Shown: positions 7,821 through 16,971 of the stretch, piece after piece
Numbering within the stretch: position 1 is the first letter of the stretch
Layout: each line of letters begins with the position of its first letter
Assembly: GCF_028435365.1 (NCBI RefSeq)
Contig: NZ_JAGTJJ010000056.1
Span: 1 to 64,000 of the forward strand
Length of the DNA: 64,000 bases
Reading direction: 5' to 3'
Source: Polyangium jinanense
Lineage (GTDB): Bacteria > Myxococcota > Polyangia > Polyangiales > Polyangiaceae
Translations under genes and position numbers: made by a program
The notes under the pieces: generated by a model
Databases searched by the model: none
Seen by the model: only the letters and a program-made list of their open reading frames with translations
Told to the model about the DNA's origin: nothing

Positions 7821-8273
7821 CTACTTCTTCACGAGCGTCGAGCAGATGGCGAGCGCTTCCTTCGCTTTCTCGAGCGTCGGCGGCGCCTCCGGCAGACGCG
7901 ACGAGCATAGCAGCCGCGTTTCGCCCTTCTGGTACACGCGCAGCACCGGGAACGTCTTGCTATCCTTCCCGTCGTCCTTGGAGATGAATCCGTCGGCCGT
8001 CTCGACGTGGAAGCCCTTCGACCCGAAATTTTCCTTCTCATCGGCCAGCGTGCCCTCGGTGGGGTGCACGTCGATGACGTAGCCGTCGAGCTTGATGCTG
8101 ACCTTGCCGAATTTTTCCGGGGGGGCAGTCACGCCAGGAGGCAGGCCGATCGACAGCCCCTCGAAACCATCGCCCCCCTGCAGCTCGACGAGAGGCATCT
8201 CGTCTTTTTTCGAGCAACCGGAGACGGCAATCGCGGTGATGAAGAGCAATCCGAGGCCGAATGTTCGCTTCAT
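7821..8273 (-). CDS. lipoprotein of unknown function
   Basis: A 150-residue protein starting at ATG 8273 with signal peptide MKRTFGLGLLFITAIAVSGC; SGC is the lipobox. The mature part contains a beta-rich region (KFGKVSIKLDGYVIDVHP; VLRVYQKGETRLLC) and a helical end. No family was recognised. It is followed on the same strand by the 7303-7764 lipoprotein. The 235 bases upstream, shared with the divergent esterase gene, hold no other gene. Confidence 0.75.
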   Translation of the reverse strand: MKRTFGLGLLFITAIAVSGCSKKDEMPLVELQGGDGFEGLSIGLPPGVTAPPEKFGKVSIKLDGYVIDVHPTEGTLADEKENFGSKGFHVETADGFISKDDGKDSKTFPVLRVYQKGETRLLCSSRLPEAPPTLEKAKEALAICSTLVKK

Positions 8274-8508
8274 GGGGGCGCGATTGTAGAGCCGAACCTC
8301 CGCCGTCGACGCGTCACCGTGTTCGCGTTTCCCCCTCCCGGTGAGGATGCCCGTTCGCTTCCCGATTTCCCCGGGGAAGATGCTCCGACGGCAGCGCTCG
8401 CGGGAGCTCGTCGCCGCGGTGCTCGAGGCCACCGTTCGCATCTCGAAGCGGGATCGATTCTGGCCGTGGGCGTTCCATCCGCTACAACTGGACGGATAAG
8501 GAGACTTC

Positions 8509-9510
8509 ATGAAGCGCCCTCTCGCGAATCCCCCGTTCGACCCCCAGATCGCGCCGATCCTCCCGGCCCTGGAGGGATATGTGCCGGTCGGTATGACGCC
8601 CGACCGCCTGGCTCATTTCCGGGCATTGAAGATGCCGACCATCGAGGAGATCATCGGCGACCGGCCCGTCCAGTGCGTCGACCACACGATCGCCGGTTAC
8701 GAAGGTGCCGAGATCGTCGTCTCGGTGATCTCCCGCAAGGACCACCAAAAGCCCGGCCCCGGGATCTACAACATCCACGGGGGCGGCATGGTCATGTGCA
8801 ATCGGTTCGCGGCGGTCAACCCGCTCGTGGACTGGGCCATGAAGCACGACGCGGTGGGCGTCACGGTCGAATACCGACTGGCCCCCGAGCACCCGGCCCC
8901 GATCCCCGTCGAGGATTGTTACGCCGGCCTCGCATGGATGGCGAAACATGCCGAGGAGCTCGGGTTCGACCCCGAATGCCTGGTCATCTTCGGCGGCAGC
9001 GGCGGCGGCGGGCTCGCGGCGGGCACGACGCTCCTTTCGCGCGACCGGAAGGGACCGAAACTGGCCGGACAATTGCTCCAGTGTCCGATGATCGACGACC
9101 GCAACGAGACGGTCTCGTCCCACCAGTACCAGGGCACCGGCATCTGGGATCGCACGAGCAACCTGACGGCCTGGACGGCCGTGCTCGGCGACAGGCGGGG
9201 CACCGAAACCGTATCCCCCTACTCCGCACCGGCGCGCGCCATCGACTTGGGTGGCCTGCCGCCGACGTTCATCGACGTGGGCGCCGCCGAGGTGTTCCGT
9301 GACGAGGACGTGGCTTACGCCAGCGCCATCTGGGCCGCCGGCGGCGATTGCGAGCTGCACGTATGGGGCGGCGCCTTCCACGGGTTTTACGACATCGCAC
9401 CCGAGTCGGAGATCGCCAAGGCCTGTCTCGCCGCGCGCGAGGCCTGGCTCGCCAGGCTGCTTTCCCGCTGGCGCGCGAAGCAAACGCCCGCCGGCGAAGA
9501 CCGTCGCTGA
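8509..9510 (+). CDS. alpha/beta-hydrolase, HSL-type carboxylesterase
   Basis: A 333-residue cytoplasmic esterase/lipase of the hormone-sensitive lipase family, hydrolysing short acyl or aryl esters. Motifs in order: oxyanion-hole HGGG (IHGGGMVM, ~residue 91), nucleophile elbow GGSGGGG (~165), acid DVGAAEVFRDED (~260) and catalytic His in WGGAFHGF (~290). The length is normal for the family. The start is supported by aaggag 6-7 bases upstream of ATG. The natural substrate cannot be told from sequence. It stands alone, followed directly by a palindromic repeat element. Confidence 0.9.
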   Translation: MKRPLANPPFDPQIAPILPALEGYVPVGMTPDRLAHFRALKMPTIEEIIGDRPVQCVDHTIAGYEGAEIVVSVISRKDHQKPGPGIYNIHGGGMVMCNRFAAVNPLVDWAMKHDAVGVTVEYRLAPEHPAPIPVEDCYAGLAWMAKHAEELGFDPECLVIFGGSGGGGLAAGTTLLSRDRKGPKLAGQLLQCPMIDDRNETVSSHQYQGTGIWDRTSNLTAWTAVLGDRRGTETVSPYSAPARAIDLGGLPPTFIDVGAAEVFRDEDVAYASAIWAAGGDCELHVWGGAFHGFYDIAPESEIAKACLAAREAWLARLLSRWRAKQTPAGEDRR

Positions 9511-9521
9511 TGTCTCTTCTT

Positions 9522-9850
9522 GGGGCCGCCGTGCCGGGGCGCTGCCCCGGGCCCCGCGGGGGCTGTTCGCCCCTCGACCCGAACCAGGGCAAGCCCTGGA
9601 CCTTTTGTGGAAGAACTGCGCGATGCGCAGTTCTTCCAACAGGCCGGTGGCAAGACCAGGAAGGGGCGTTGCCCGCTGGCGACGGGCAGGGGCGTCGTTG
9701 GTCTTGACCTGGCTGTTCGATGAACTGCGCGATGCGCAGTTCATCGACCCCGGGTCCAGCGCTTGCGCAGGCCCCGGGTCCAGGGGCGGATAGCCCCGGT
9801 GGGGCCTGGGGCAAAGCCCCAGCGCAGCGCCTCCCAGATGAGACCAATGC
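9522..9850. repeat. MITE-like palindromic element, copy 1
   Basis: About 330 bp. It starts with ggggccgccgtgccggggcg and ends with a partly complementary gtggggcctggggcaaagcc stretch, so the two ~85-bp ends form imperfect terminal inverted repeats. Inside are two perfect palindromes, 9609-9637 (ggaagaactgcgc core) and 9717-9747 (tcgatgaactgcgc core). The same layout recurs at 37788-38106 and half of it at 33660-33786. There is no coding capacity. Confidence 0.8.
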
Positions 9851-10046
9851 TCAGCCCCAGGCCGGCCCCAGTTGGGCGGACGATCGCTTTTTGATAGCTC
9901 CGCGATAAGAGCTTCAATCCCCCTGAATTACGAGCCAAGGAGGTCCCCTCCTAACGGTGCTCCGCGGACTCCTGTTCGTGTTCTGACATTCTCGGTTGAC
10001 AGGCGCAGGGGCCCCTATCTACGTTCAATCCCCGACGGGAGGTCCA

Positions 10047-11342
10047 ATGCGGGGTTCTCTTACACTTGGTGTGCTCCTTGTGCTTCTGGGTTGCAACAGC
10101 AGCGGCAACAACGGCGGTGAAGGAGGTGGGGCGGCCAGCACGTCCGTCGGTGGAGGGACGGCATCGAGCGGCAGCGGAGGGCAAGGCGGCACAGGGGGCA
10201 TGGGAATGGGCGGAGCCGGCGCCGGGGGCAGCGGCGGCATGGCCGGCACCGGGGGCGACGCGACCGGCGGACAGGGCGGCGTCGGCGGACAGGGCGGAGG
10301 CGGCACCGGCGGCTCGGGTGGCGGCGCCGGCGGCGGCGGCACCGGCGGCTCGGGTGGCGGCGCCGGCGGAGGCGGCACCGGCGGCTCGGGTGGCGGCGCC
10401 GGCGGAGGCGGAGGCTCGGGCGGAGGCGGCACCGGAGGCTCGGGTGGCGCCGGCGGCGGCGGAGGCTCGGGTGGCGCCGGCGGCGGCGGAGGCTCAGGCG
10501 GCGCGGGCGGCGGCGGAGGCTCGGGCGGCGGGACGCTGACGACGACGCTCTACAGCGTGGATTACGACGATGCCCAGATGGAGGAGCGTTTCGGCTACGT
10601 GACGCCCTCCACGGGGAAACTTCATACGATGAGCATCCTCCCCGGTGTCATGTCTGTCGGCGACCCGATGGTGCTCAATTCCGTGAAGGGTCGATTCTAC
10701 CTCCAGACGAACGTCGGCCAGCTCGCGATTGACGTGAAAACCGGCAACGTCGTGGATGTCTCCCCCGCGTGGGAGAGCTACACGGTGCGTGCCCACCCCA
10801 TCACCGGGGTCCTCTATGCCGTGAGGTGGGACGCCGCGGCCTCCGAGGAGCACTTCGGCACCATCAATCCGGAGACCGGGGTCTTTTCCACCATCAGCAC
10901 GCTCCCCGGCGTGCTGGGCCTATCGGACGCTCCCGGGATCGATCCGACCGGCAAGAGTTTCTACCTGAGGACGAACCTCGGTTGGCTGACGATCGATGTG
11001 AGCACAGGCCTCATCACCCACGTCGCGCCTGATGTGCAAGACGTGGCGGCCCACGAGCTCCATCCGATCACGGGCACGGTGTATGGCCTCCTCAAAGATC
11101 CCACCACGTGGGAATTCGCGTTCGGAACGCTGGATCTCCAGACGGGTGTATTTACCCCGATCAAGAGCCTCCCGACCATCACGGGGCACAACGCTCGCGG
11201 AGGCATCGACCCGGCGAAGAACGAATACTACGTTTTCGCCAACGTCGGTTATGTCACAATCGACATCACCACGGGAGACATCAAGAACGTCGCGCCGAAC
11301 CCAGACGACTTCAGCAACGCCTTCGAGTATTACAGCCAGTAA
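10047..11342 (+). CDS. Gly-rich lipoprotein with beta-propeller-like repeats
   Basis: A 431-residue exported lipoprotein. Start ATG 10047 has gggagg upstream. The signal peptide ends in the lipobox LLGC. A long Gly/Ser/Ala linker (residues ~20-165, units such as GGTGGSGGGAGG) tethers a C-terminal domain. That domain has three ~85-residue repeats of the type ITGVLYAVRWD...FGTINPETGVFSTI...LPGV...GWLTIDVSTG, resembling YncE/NHL-type propeller blades. No catalytic motif was seen. The DNA of the linker is itself a GC-rich repeat and may vary in length. It probably binds or scaffolds at the cell surface. Confidence 0.8.
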   Translation: MRGSLTLGVLLVLLGCNSSGNNGGEGGGAASTSVGGGTASSGSGGQGGTGGMGMGGAGAGGSGGMAGTGGDATGGQGGVGGQGGGGTGGSGGGAGGGGTGGSGGGAGGGGTGGSGGGAGGGGGSGGGGTGGSGGAGGGGGSGGAGGGGGSGGAGGGGGSGGGTLTTTLYSVDYDDAQMEERFGYVTPSTGKLHTMSILPGVMSVGDPMVLNSVKGRFYLQTNVGQLAIDVKTGNVVDVSPAWESYTVRAHPITGVLYAVRWDAAASEEHFGTINPETGVFSTISTLPGVLGLSDAPGIDPTGKSFYLRTNLGWLTIDVSTGLITHVAPDVQDVAAHELHPITGTVYGLLKDPTTWEFAFGTLDLQTGVFTPIKSLPTITGHNARGGIDPAKNEYYVFANVGYVTIDITTGDIKNVAPNPDDFSNAFEYYSQ

Positions 11343-11376
11343 ACGCGTCGCCACCCTGGCACGACGCGATTCTCCC

Positions 11377-14106
11377 TCACCGCTGCGAGAGCCACGCCAC
11401 GATCTCCGCCTTCGGCACCGCCCAGGCCTCGCCCCCGGCGGCATAGGCCGCCTGGGCCTCCTCCGCGAGCTTTTTCGCGCGGGCACGGTCGCTGCCCGCC
11501 GCAACGAGGGCGCGCGCCAGCAAGAATCGCGTCGACGCATCCTTGTACGGTCCCTCGGCCCCCGACGCCCGTAGCGAAAGCGCCCGTTCGAGCAGCGGGA
11601 TCGCCTCCGCCGGCGCGCCGGTTTCCAGATGCAGCTCGCCCAGCTTTTCCAGCGGCTCGGCGAGATAGACGTGCGTGGGCCCAACGGCCTTCTCGTAGAT
11701 GGCGACCACCCGCGTGAGGCGAGGACGGGCGTCGGCGAAGGCGCGCTCCTTCATCATCACCTCGGCCAGGTTGAGCAGCGTGGTGCCGAGCGCGGCGTGC
11801 TCGGGACCGAGCGCGCGCTCGCGAATGGATAAAGCCCGCTCGGCTGCAGCGCGCGCCGCCGGCAGATCGTTCAGCCGGACATGGACCTCCACGCTATTGT
11901 TCAGGACCGTCGCGCAGGCCGGGTGATCCGGGCCGAGCATCCCCTCGAACGTCGCGAGCGCGCCCTGGTAGTGGCCGCGCGCCTCGGCATAACGGCCGAG
12001 CGCCACCAGCGCGGCGCCCAGGTTGGTCTTCACCTTGGCGGTGTGGAGGTTCTCGTCGCCGTGCAGCCGCTGCTCGAGCGAAACGGCGCGCGAGGCGGCC
12101 TCGAGCGCCCGGTCGAGCTTGCCCTCCTCGAGATAGACGGTCGCCTCGTTGCCGGCCAGCGCCGCCTCGAACTCCGCGTCTCCGCCAAGCCGGGCGATCG
12201 CTCCCGCGGCAAGCTCCGCCCACCGGTGCGCGTCCGCGGGGCGGCCGAGCGGGTGGCCCGCCAAAAACACCAGCGAGGTCAGCCCATTCGCGGCTTGCCA
12301 ATCGTGGCGGCCCGCCTGCGCCGCCCGGATCGAAGCGAGGAAGGTCGCCTCGGCCTCCGCGTGCGCGCCCTGGGACTGCTGCACCTTTCCCAGGAGGTCG
12401 AGCGCGTCGGCGAGCAGCGGCTGGTGGGCGATCGCCTTGGCCTCCGTGACCACCTGGTCGGCGAGCGCGCGCGTGGGCGGGAATTTCGCGGCGTCGTACA
12501 GCGCCTTGCCACGCGCGAGCTCTCCGCGCGCGGTGTCGATGCGCGCGCGTAGCGCGGGATCGTCCGGCGGCGGCAGCGGCCCGGAGAGCGCCGCCACGTC
12601 GGCGCAGGCGCGCACCGGGGTCATCGCGTTCACGGCCTGCACAGCGCGGCTCACCGTGGCGCCGTCCGCCTCGGAGAAGATGTCGACCAGCGCCTTGAGC
12701 TCCTTGGCCCGCAGATCGAGGCAGGCCATGCGCAGCGCCAGCACCGACTCCGCCTGCTCGCCGCGCACCCGCGTCGCCTCGCAGGCATCGACATGGCCGG
12801 CGACCCAGGCCGCCGCCTGGGCGTCGAGCGCGCGCTCCACCTGCGTGAGCGCCACCGAGGCGAACGGCTGCTTGGAGGCAGTGAACGCGTCGCGAACAGC
12901 AGCTCGCCGCCCCTCATCCCACACGCCCGTGAGCTTCGCCTCCGCCCCGCGGCAGAGGCGCTGCTGCTGCCGCGCCATCCAGGCAGGGACGAAGAGGCCG
13001 GCGGCGACGAGGACGCCCGCGAGGAGGCCGACGGCGGCGCGGCGGCGGGTCCGTGCGGGGTCGGCCTCGAGCTTCTGGAGCAGCGCTTCCATGGAGGGAA
13101 AGCGCTCTTCCTGCTGCGGGCGCAAGGCGCGCAGCAGGGCGCGCCGGACGCGCGCAGGCTCCTCCCCGCCGCTGGGCGGCTCGGCGGGTCCTCGGGCCTT
13201 GCTTGCCGAGAGCTCCTCGAGCGTCTTGCCCTCGAAGGCCGAGCGCCGGTACAGCGCCTCGTACAGCGCGACCGCGAAGCTGAACTGGTCCGCGTGCGGG
13301 CCCGCCCGCTCGCCGCGGTGCTGCTCCGGGGCCATGTAGATCGGCGTTCCGAGGAGCGCGCCCGTTCGCGTGAGCGCTGGGCCCGCCGCCCCCTCGGCCG
13401 TGGCCTTGCCCGAGGCCTCCTCGCTCGTCCAGCCGGCGAGGCCGAAATCGCTGACGCGCACGCGCCCGTCCTTGCCGATGAGCACGTTCGCGGGCTTGAA
13501 ATCTCGGTGCACGAGGCCCGCGCCGTGGGCTGCCACGAGCCCCCGTCCTGCTTGCGTGAAGCGCTCCAGGATCTCGCGGGCGGGGTGAGGCCCCTCCTCC
13601 AGCCAGACGGAGAGCGGCTGCCCGTCGACGTACTCCATGGCGATGAAGATCTGGCCGCCGTGGCTGTCGACGTCGTAGATCGTCACCACGTTCGGGTGCG
13701 AAAGCCGCGCGGCGATGCGCGCCTCGCGGAGGAGCCGCGCCGACGCGATGTCGGCCCCGACGCGCGCGGTCACCTCGCCGCGCAGGACCTTGAGCGCCAC
13801 CTTGCGATCGAGCGTGGGATCGTGCGCAGCGTACACGATCCCCATGCCGCCCCTGCCGAGCACGTCGGAGATGGTGTAGCGGCCGAGCCGTGCGCCGCGC
13901 GAAAGCGGGGCCGCGTCATCGAGGGCGGGCGGAGGGGAGGCGCGATCCGCATCGCTTGCCGTGCCGAGCGACGCCCGGGCCGCCGCGATCACCAGCAAGC
14001 GGCAGGACTCGCATGCGTCGATGTGGTCATCGAGCTTGCAAGCCTCGGCCGCGGCGAGTCGCCCCTCGACGAACGCGAGGATGGTGTTCTCGGAAGGGTG
14101 CTCCAT
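11377..14106 (-). CDS. Ser/Thr protein kinase with N-terminal zinc finger, TM helix and TPR sensor
   Basis: A 909-residue membrane kinase of the myxobacterial PknB-like type. Residues 28-35 carry an anti-sigma-like zinc site H28-x3-C32-x2-C35 (DDHIDACESC). The kinase domain (~75-345) has a Gly loop LGRGGMG (~83-89), VALKVLRGE (Lys), catalytic HRDFKPAN and DFGLAG, all intact. A membrane helix (VGLLAGVLVAAGLFVPAW) lies at ~362-382, followed by a ~500-residue TPR-rich region. It is divergent, with a 31-base spacer, from a sigma factor gene. With an anti-sigma-type finger on the kinase, this suggests that the kinase may hold or phosphorylate the sigma factor. A paralogue with the same layout lies at 56844-60038. 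Confidence 0.93.
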   Translation of the reverse strand: MEHPSENTILAFVEGRLAAAEACKLDDHIDACESCRLLVIAAARASLGTASDADRASPPPALDDAAPLSRGARLGRYTISDVLGRGGMGIVYAAHDPTLDRKVALKVLRGEVTARVGADIASARLLREARIAARLSHPNVVTIYDVDSHGGQIFIAMEYVDGQPLSVWLEEGPHPAREILERFTQAGRGLVAAHGAGLVHRDFKPANVLIGKDGRVRVSDFGLAGWTSEEASGKATAEGAAGPALTRTGALLGTPIYMAPEQHRGERAGPHADQFSFAVALYEALYRRSAFEGKTLEELSASKARGPAEPPSGGEEPARVRRALLRALRPQQEERFPSMEALLQKLEADPARTRRRAAVGLLAGVLVAAGLFVPAWMARQQQRLCRGAEAKLTGVWDEGRRAAVRDAFTASKQPFASVALTQVERALDAQAAAWVAGHVDACEATRVRGEQAESVLALRMACLDLRAKELKALVDIFSEADGATVSRAVQAVNAMTPVRACADVAALSGPLPPPDDPALRARIDTARGELARGKALYDAAKFPPTRALADQVVTEAKAIAHQPLLADALDLLGKVQQSQGAHAEAEATFLASIRAAQAGRHDWQAANGLTSLVFLAGHPLGRPADAHRWAELAAGAIARLGGDAEFEAALAGNEATVYLEEGKLDRALEAASRAVSLEQRLHGDENLHTAKVKTNLGAALVALGRYAEARGHYQGALATFEGMLGPDHPACATVLNNSVEVHVRLNDLPAARAAAERALSIRERALGPEHAALGTTLLNLAEVMMKERAFADARPRLTRVVAIYEKAVGPTHVYLAEPLEKLGELHLETGAPAEAIPLLERALSLRASGAEGPYKDASTRFLLARALVAAGSDRARAKKLAEEAQAAYAAGGEAWAVPKAEIVAWLSQR

Positions 14107-14137
14107 CGTCGTTGCGGGGCTTGTGTATCATGGCCGC
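14107..14137. promoter_or_regulatory. 31-bp divergent promoter gap between kinase and sigma genes
   Basis: Only 31 bases separate the two start codons, and neither gene shows a clear Shine-Dalgarno sequence. A possible -10 (tatcat at 14126-14131) lies 6 bases before the sigma GTG. That would put the RNA start at or next to the start codon, as in a leaderless transcript. This is inference from spacing only. Confidence 0.35.
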
Positions 14138-15040
14138 GTGCATCCGTATCCGCTGCCCCCCCTGTCCCGCGCCTTCTGCGGGCGCCTCGCGCCCTCGCTT
14201 ACGGCAAGGCTCGGCGACGTCGACGCGCTGGAGCTCCGCTTGCAATCGCTGCTCGAGGAGGCGCGGCGCGCCTTTCCCGCCGTCACGGTGGACGAGGCGG
14301 CGTTCGTCGGCCATCTCGCGGAGCGCATCGCGGGCGAGGACGACCTCGAAGAGGCGCTCTCCAGCGTGCTCGCCGCCGATCTGCTGCTGGCCTTCGCGTG
14401 CCTTGCGGGCGACGCCACTGCGCTGCGGGAGCTCGGCCGGCGCATCGACGTCGAGGTCCATGCCGCGCTGCGGGGGATGGCAGCCGCATCCGAGCTCGTC
14501 GAGGAGGTGCGATCGGTGCTCGGCCAGAGGCTGCTCGTGGGCGACGGGGGGTCGCCGAAGCTCGCGACGTACGCCGGGCTCGGGCCGCTCCCGGCCTGGA
14601 TCCGCGTGGCCGCCCTGCGGACGGGGATCAGCTTGCGCAGGCGCGGTCGGCGCGAGGTGCGCGCGGACGAGCGTGCGCTCCTCGCGGCCATGGATCCGAG
14701 GCTGGATCCCGAGTCGAGGCTCTCGCGCGAGCGCCACACGGAGGAGCTGCGCGAGGCCCTGCGCGAGGCCATGTCGGCGCTCTCGAGCCGCGACCGCAAC
14801 CTCTTGCGCATGTACTACGCGGAGGGGATCAAGCTCGACAGGCTGGCGATCATGCACCGCGTGAACGCCTCGACGGTATCCCGCTGGATCGCGCGGGCGC
14901 GTGAGGAGGTGCTCGAGCGTACGCGCGGCGGGCTCAGCGCCCGCCTGAAGCTCTCCGCCTCGCAGGTCGAGAGCCTGCTTGGCCTGGCCCAGTCGCTGGA
15001 CGTGAGCCTGGAGAGTTTGCTCGGGAGATCGGCCGGCTGA
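14138..15040 (+). CDS. myxobacterial sigma-70-like factor
   Basis: A 300-residue sigma factor-like protein. The C-terminal part has the classic region 4: SALSSRDRNLLRMYYAEG (4.1), then LAIMHRVNASTVSRWIARAREEVL (HTH 4.2). The long N-terminal half is not a standard ECF region 2 and matches the layout of the myxobacteria-restricted sigma group I recall as Sig-70_gmx1 (TIGR03001). GTG 14138 is preferred over upstream starts, which would run through the divergent kinase gene. It is almost certainly coregulated with the kinase-zinc-finger protein across the 31-base gap. A second member of this family is at 51927-52829. Confidence 0.88.
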   Translation: MHPYPLPPLSRAFCGRLAPSLTARLGDVDALELRLQSLLEEARRAFPAVTVDEAAFVGHLAERIAGEDDLEEALSSVLAADLLLAFACLAGDATALRELGRRIDVEVHAALRGMAAASELVEEVRSVLGQRLLVGDGGSPKLATYAGLGPLPAWIRVAALRTGISLRRRGRREVRADERALLAAMDPRLDPESRLSRERHTEELREALREAMSALSSRDRNLLRMYYAEGIKLDRLAIMHRVNASTVSRWIARAREEVLERTRGGLSARLKLSASQVESLLGLAQSLDVSLESLLGRSAG

Positions 15041-15194
15041 GGCCGGGCGAAATTTATTTTCGAGCTTCCGTGCAAGAACCGCGAGCAGCTGGCGTCAGGT
15101 AGCGCGAAAGGCGAGCGGGGACCGCGTGCGGGCCGTGGGCGAGGTATGCGCCCGCGCGGGCTCGTGGTCCATCCGCCGATTCCAGGTGAAACCC

Positions 15195-15986
15195 ATGCGG
15201 TCGTTGATCGGTATTCTTGTGCCTTCGCTTCTCGTCGGGCTTCTCAGCGTCAGTGGTTGTTCCGGTGGCGGAGGCGGTGCGGACGGCGGAGGAGGCAATG
15301 CTGGCGAGGGAGGAGGCGGTGCGGGCGGGGCAGGAGGCGGGGGCCCGACCTGCAATTCGATGGAACAAGGCTTCGTTTCGTGCGGCCCCGAGGGGATTGC
15401 CGTCACGTGTCAGCCTGGGACCTACTGCTCGGATCCCACGACCTTGACGTGCTCGGAGGGTTGCGTATCGAACGCGAACTGCGGCTGCGGCGAGGTGTGC
15501 ACGGATGGCTCCTGTGTCGCCGGGAGTGTATGCGGGGACGATACGTGCACCGGTGACGAGAACTCCTCCACCTGCCCGGCCGACTGCTCGTCGAACCCCT
15601 GCGGCAACGGGGTATGCGATGCTGGGGAATCGTTCGAGATTTGCCCCGAGGATTGCGCGCCGCCAAACCCCTGCGGCAACGGGGTGTGCGATGCCGGCGA
15701 GTCGTCGCAGACCTGCCCGAACGACTGCCCGCCGAACCCCTGCGGCAATGGGGTGTGCGACGCCGGCGAGTCATCGCAGACCTGCCCTCAGGATTGCCCG
15801 GACCCGAAGCTCGAATGCCTCGACCATTGCGACGTGTACAACTTCTTCATGTGCTTCAACCCGGGAGGGCTCCAGATCTGCTACGACGCGTGCGAGGCTG
15901 CCACCGACGCGAATCTGAAGCAATTCAACGTCTGCGCCGCGACCGGCTCGACGTCCTGCGACCTCGGCTGCTTCGACTATCTGTGA
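15195..15986 (+). CDS. Cys-rich repeat lipoprotein
   Basis: A 263-residue surface lipoprotein. The signal peptide ends in the lipobox VSGC, followed by a Gly-rich spacer. The body holds four Cys-rich repeats of the form NPCGNGVCDAGES-x4-CP-x2-C, a disulfide-stabilised module common in myxobacterial exoproteins. The C-terminal domain has six more Cys (LDHCDVYNFFMCFNP; ICYDACEA; CDLGCFDYL). Function unknown; such proteins often act in adhesion or as structural surface modules. The repeated DNA (about 60-base units near 15595-15790) is nearly identical between units. Confidence 0.8.
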   Translation: MRSLIGILVPSLLVGLLSVSGCSGGGGGADGGGGNAGEGGGGAGGAGGGGPTCNSMEQGFVSCGPEGIAVTCQPGTYCSDPTTLTCSEGCVSNANCGCGEVCTDGSCVAGSVCGDDTCTGDENSSTCPADCSSNPCGNGVCDAGESFEICPEDCAPPNPCGNGVCDAGESSQTCPNDCPPNPCGNGVCDAGESSQTCPQDCPDPKLECLDHCDVYNFFMCFNPGGLQICYDACEAATDANLKQFNVCAATGSTSCDLGCFDYL

Positions 15987-16228
15987 TTGCGCCCGCCGAC
16001 GGGTGCCGGCTCCCCCCTTTCTCCGCTGGCTCCCAGACGTGAGGCGCCCCCAACGCCCGCTCGCCATTCGTGCACGACTGTGCCACGGTGTGCCGTGCGA
16101 GGCGGACATCGGTCGCGAATGATTCGCGGATTTCAGCCCCATCGACGCTTGGCACGAAACGCGCTAAGGCGGCCCCCCCGCGCGCAGTCTCCTGGATAAG
16201 AGGCGCGCAACGCGAGGGAAGAGCAATC

Positions 16229-16792
16229 ATGAAACGGCTTCTCATCATGGCGGCGCTGTGCGCCTTGGGGCAACTCGGCTGCAGCAGCGAGGCTGGCGAT
16301 AACTCCAGCAGCAATGACGATGGCTCTAGCAGCAATGATGATAGCTGTAGCGCCTCGGACCCTTGCACGAGCGGGACGTGCGTCTATCCCCCGGGCGATT
16401 GCTCGTCGAACGCGAAAGGATCGTGCGTCGAGATCCTCCAGTGCGACGGCCCTCCCCCAGGCCCCGCATGCCAATGCGATGGCACGGTGCTCGAGAATCC
16501 CGACGCGATGTGCTCGCCCTCTGGCCCGCGCCCGACGGCCGCTCTCTGCCAAACAGGCACCTTCGCCTGCGGCGATATCACGTGCAAGCGAAACCTCGAG
16601 GTCTGCGTGGCGACGAGCGGAGGCGCCATGCCCACCACGACCCATGCCTGCGTGGCCCTCGACGAGATCAACAACACATGCGTCAATGGTATCCCCGATT
16701 GCGCGTGTCTACAGCCCGCTGAATGCGGCGGGGCGCCGTGCTGCTCGGCCGACGCGGACCACCAAGAGACAATCACCCTCAACGCGCCCTGA
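16229..16792 (+). CDS. Cys-rich lipoprotein
   Basis: A 187-residue exported lipoprotein starting at ATG 16229, with MKRLLIMAALCALGQLGC as signal peptide (LGC lipobox) and a Ser/Asn/Asp spacer. The mature part has about 18 Cys, in pairs such as DPCTSGTC, CQCDG and CACLQPAECGGAPCC, so it should be a disulfide-rich secreted module. No enzyme motif was seen. It lies downstream of another Cys-rich lipoprotein (15195-15986) with 240 bases between, so it is probably a separate unit. Confidence 0.75.
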   Translation: MKRLLIMAALCALGQLGCSSEAGDNSSSNDDGSSSNDDSCSASDPCTSGTCVYPPGDCSSNAKGSCVEILQCDGPPPGPACQCDGTVLENPDAMCSPSGPRPTAALCQTGTFACGDITCKRNLEVCVATSGGAMPTTTHACVALDEINNTCVNGIPDCACLQPAECGGAPCCSADADHQETITLNAP

Positions 16793-16971
16793 CCTGATCG
16801 CGCGAACCATGCAATCGTTGGCAAGAGAGTCTGGGTGCCAACGAGCGATGGTCCACGTGGTTTTCCGCTTGCGCTGCACCAGGCGAGGCACATAAAACTC
16901 GCCGGCGCTTGCATCGTCACCTACTTCCTCGTGATGCTGGCACGGCCCCGTCCGTCGTGAATGCCCCAAGC

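Noticed and set aside
9609..9747. Palindromes near 9.6-9.7 kb as CRISPR repeats
   Set aside because: Only two per element, different from each other, no array, no cas genes nearby.
10150..10530. Gly-rich stretch as a separate repeat element
   Set aside because: It is the in-frame linker of the lipoprotein; repetition follows from Gly/Ser codons.
12793..14904. 703-residue plus-strand open frame opposite the kinase
   Set aside because: Antisense shadow; the minus strand carries all kinase motifs.
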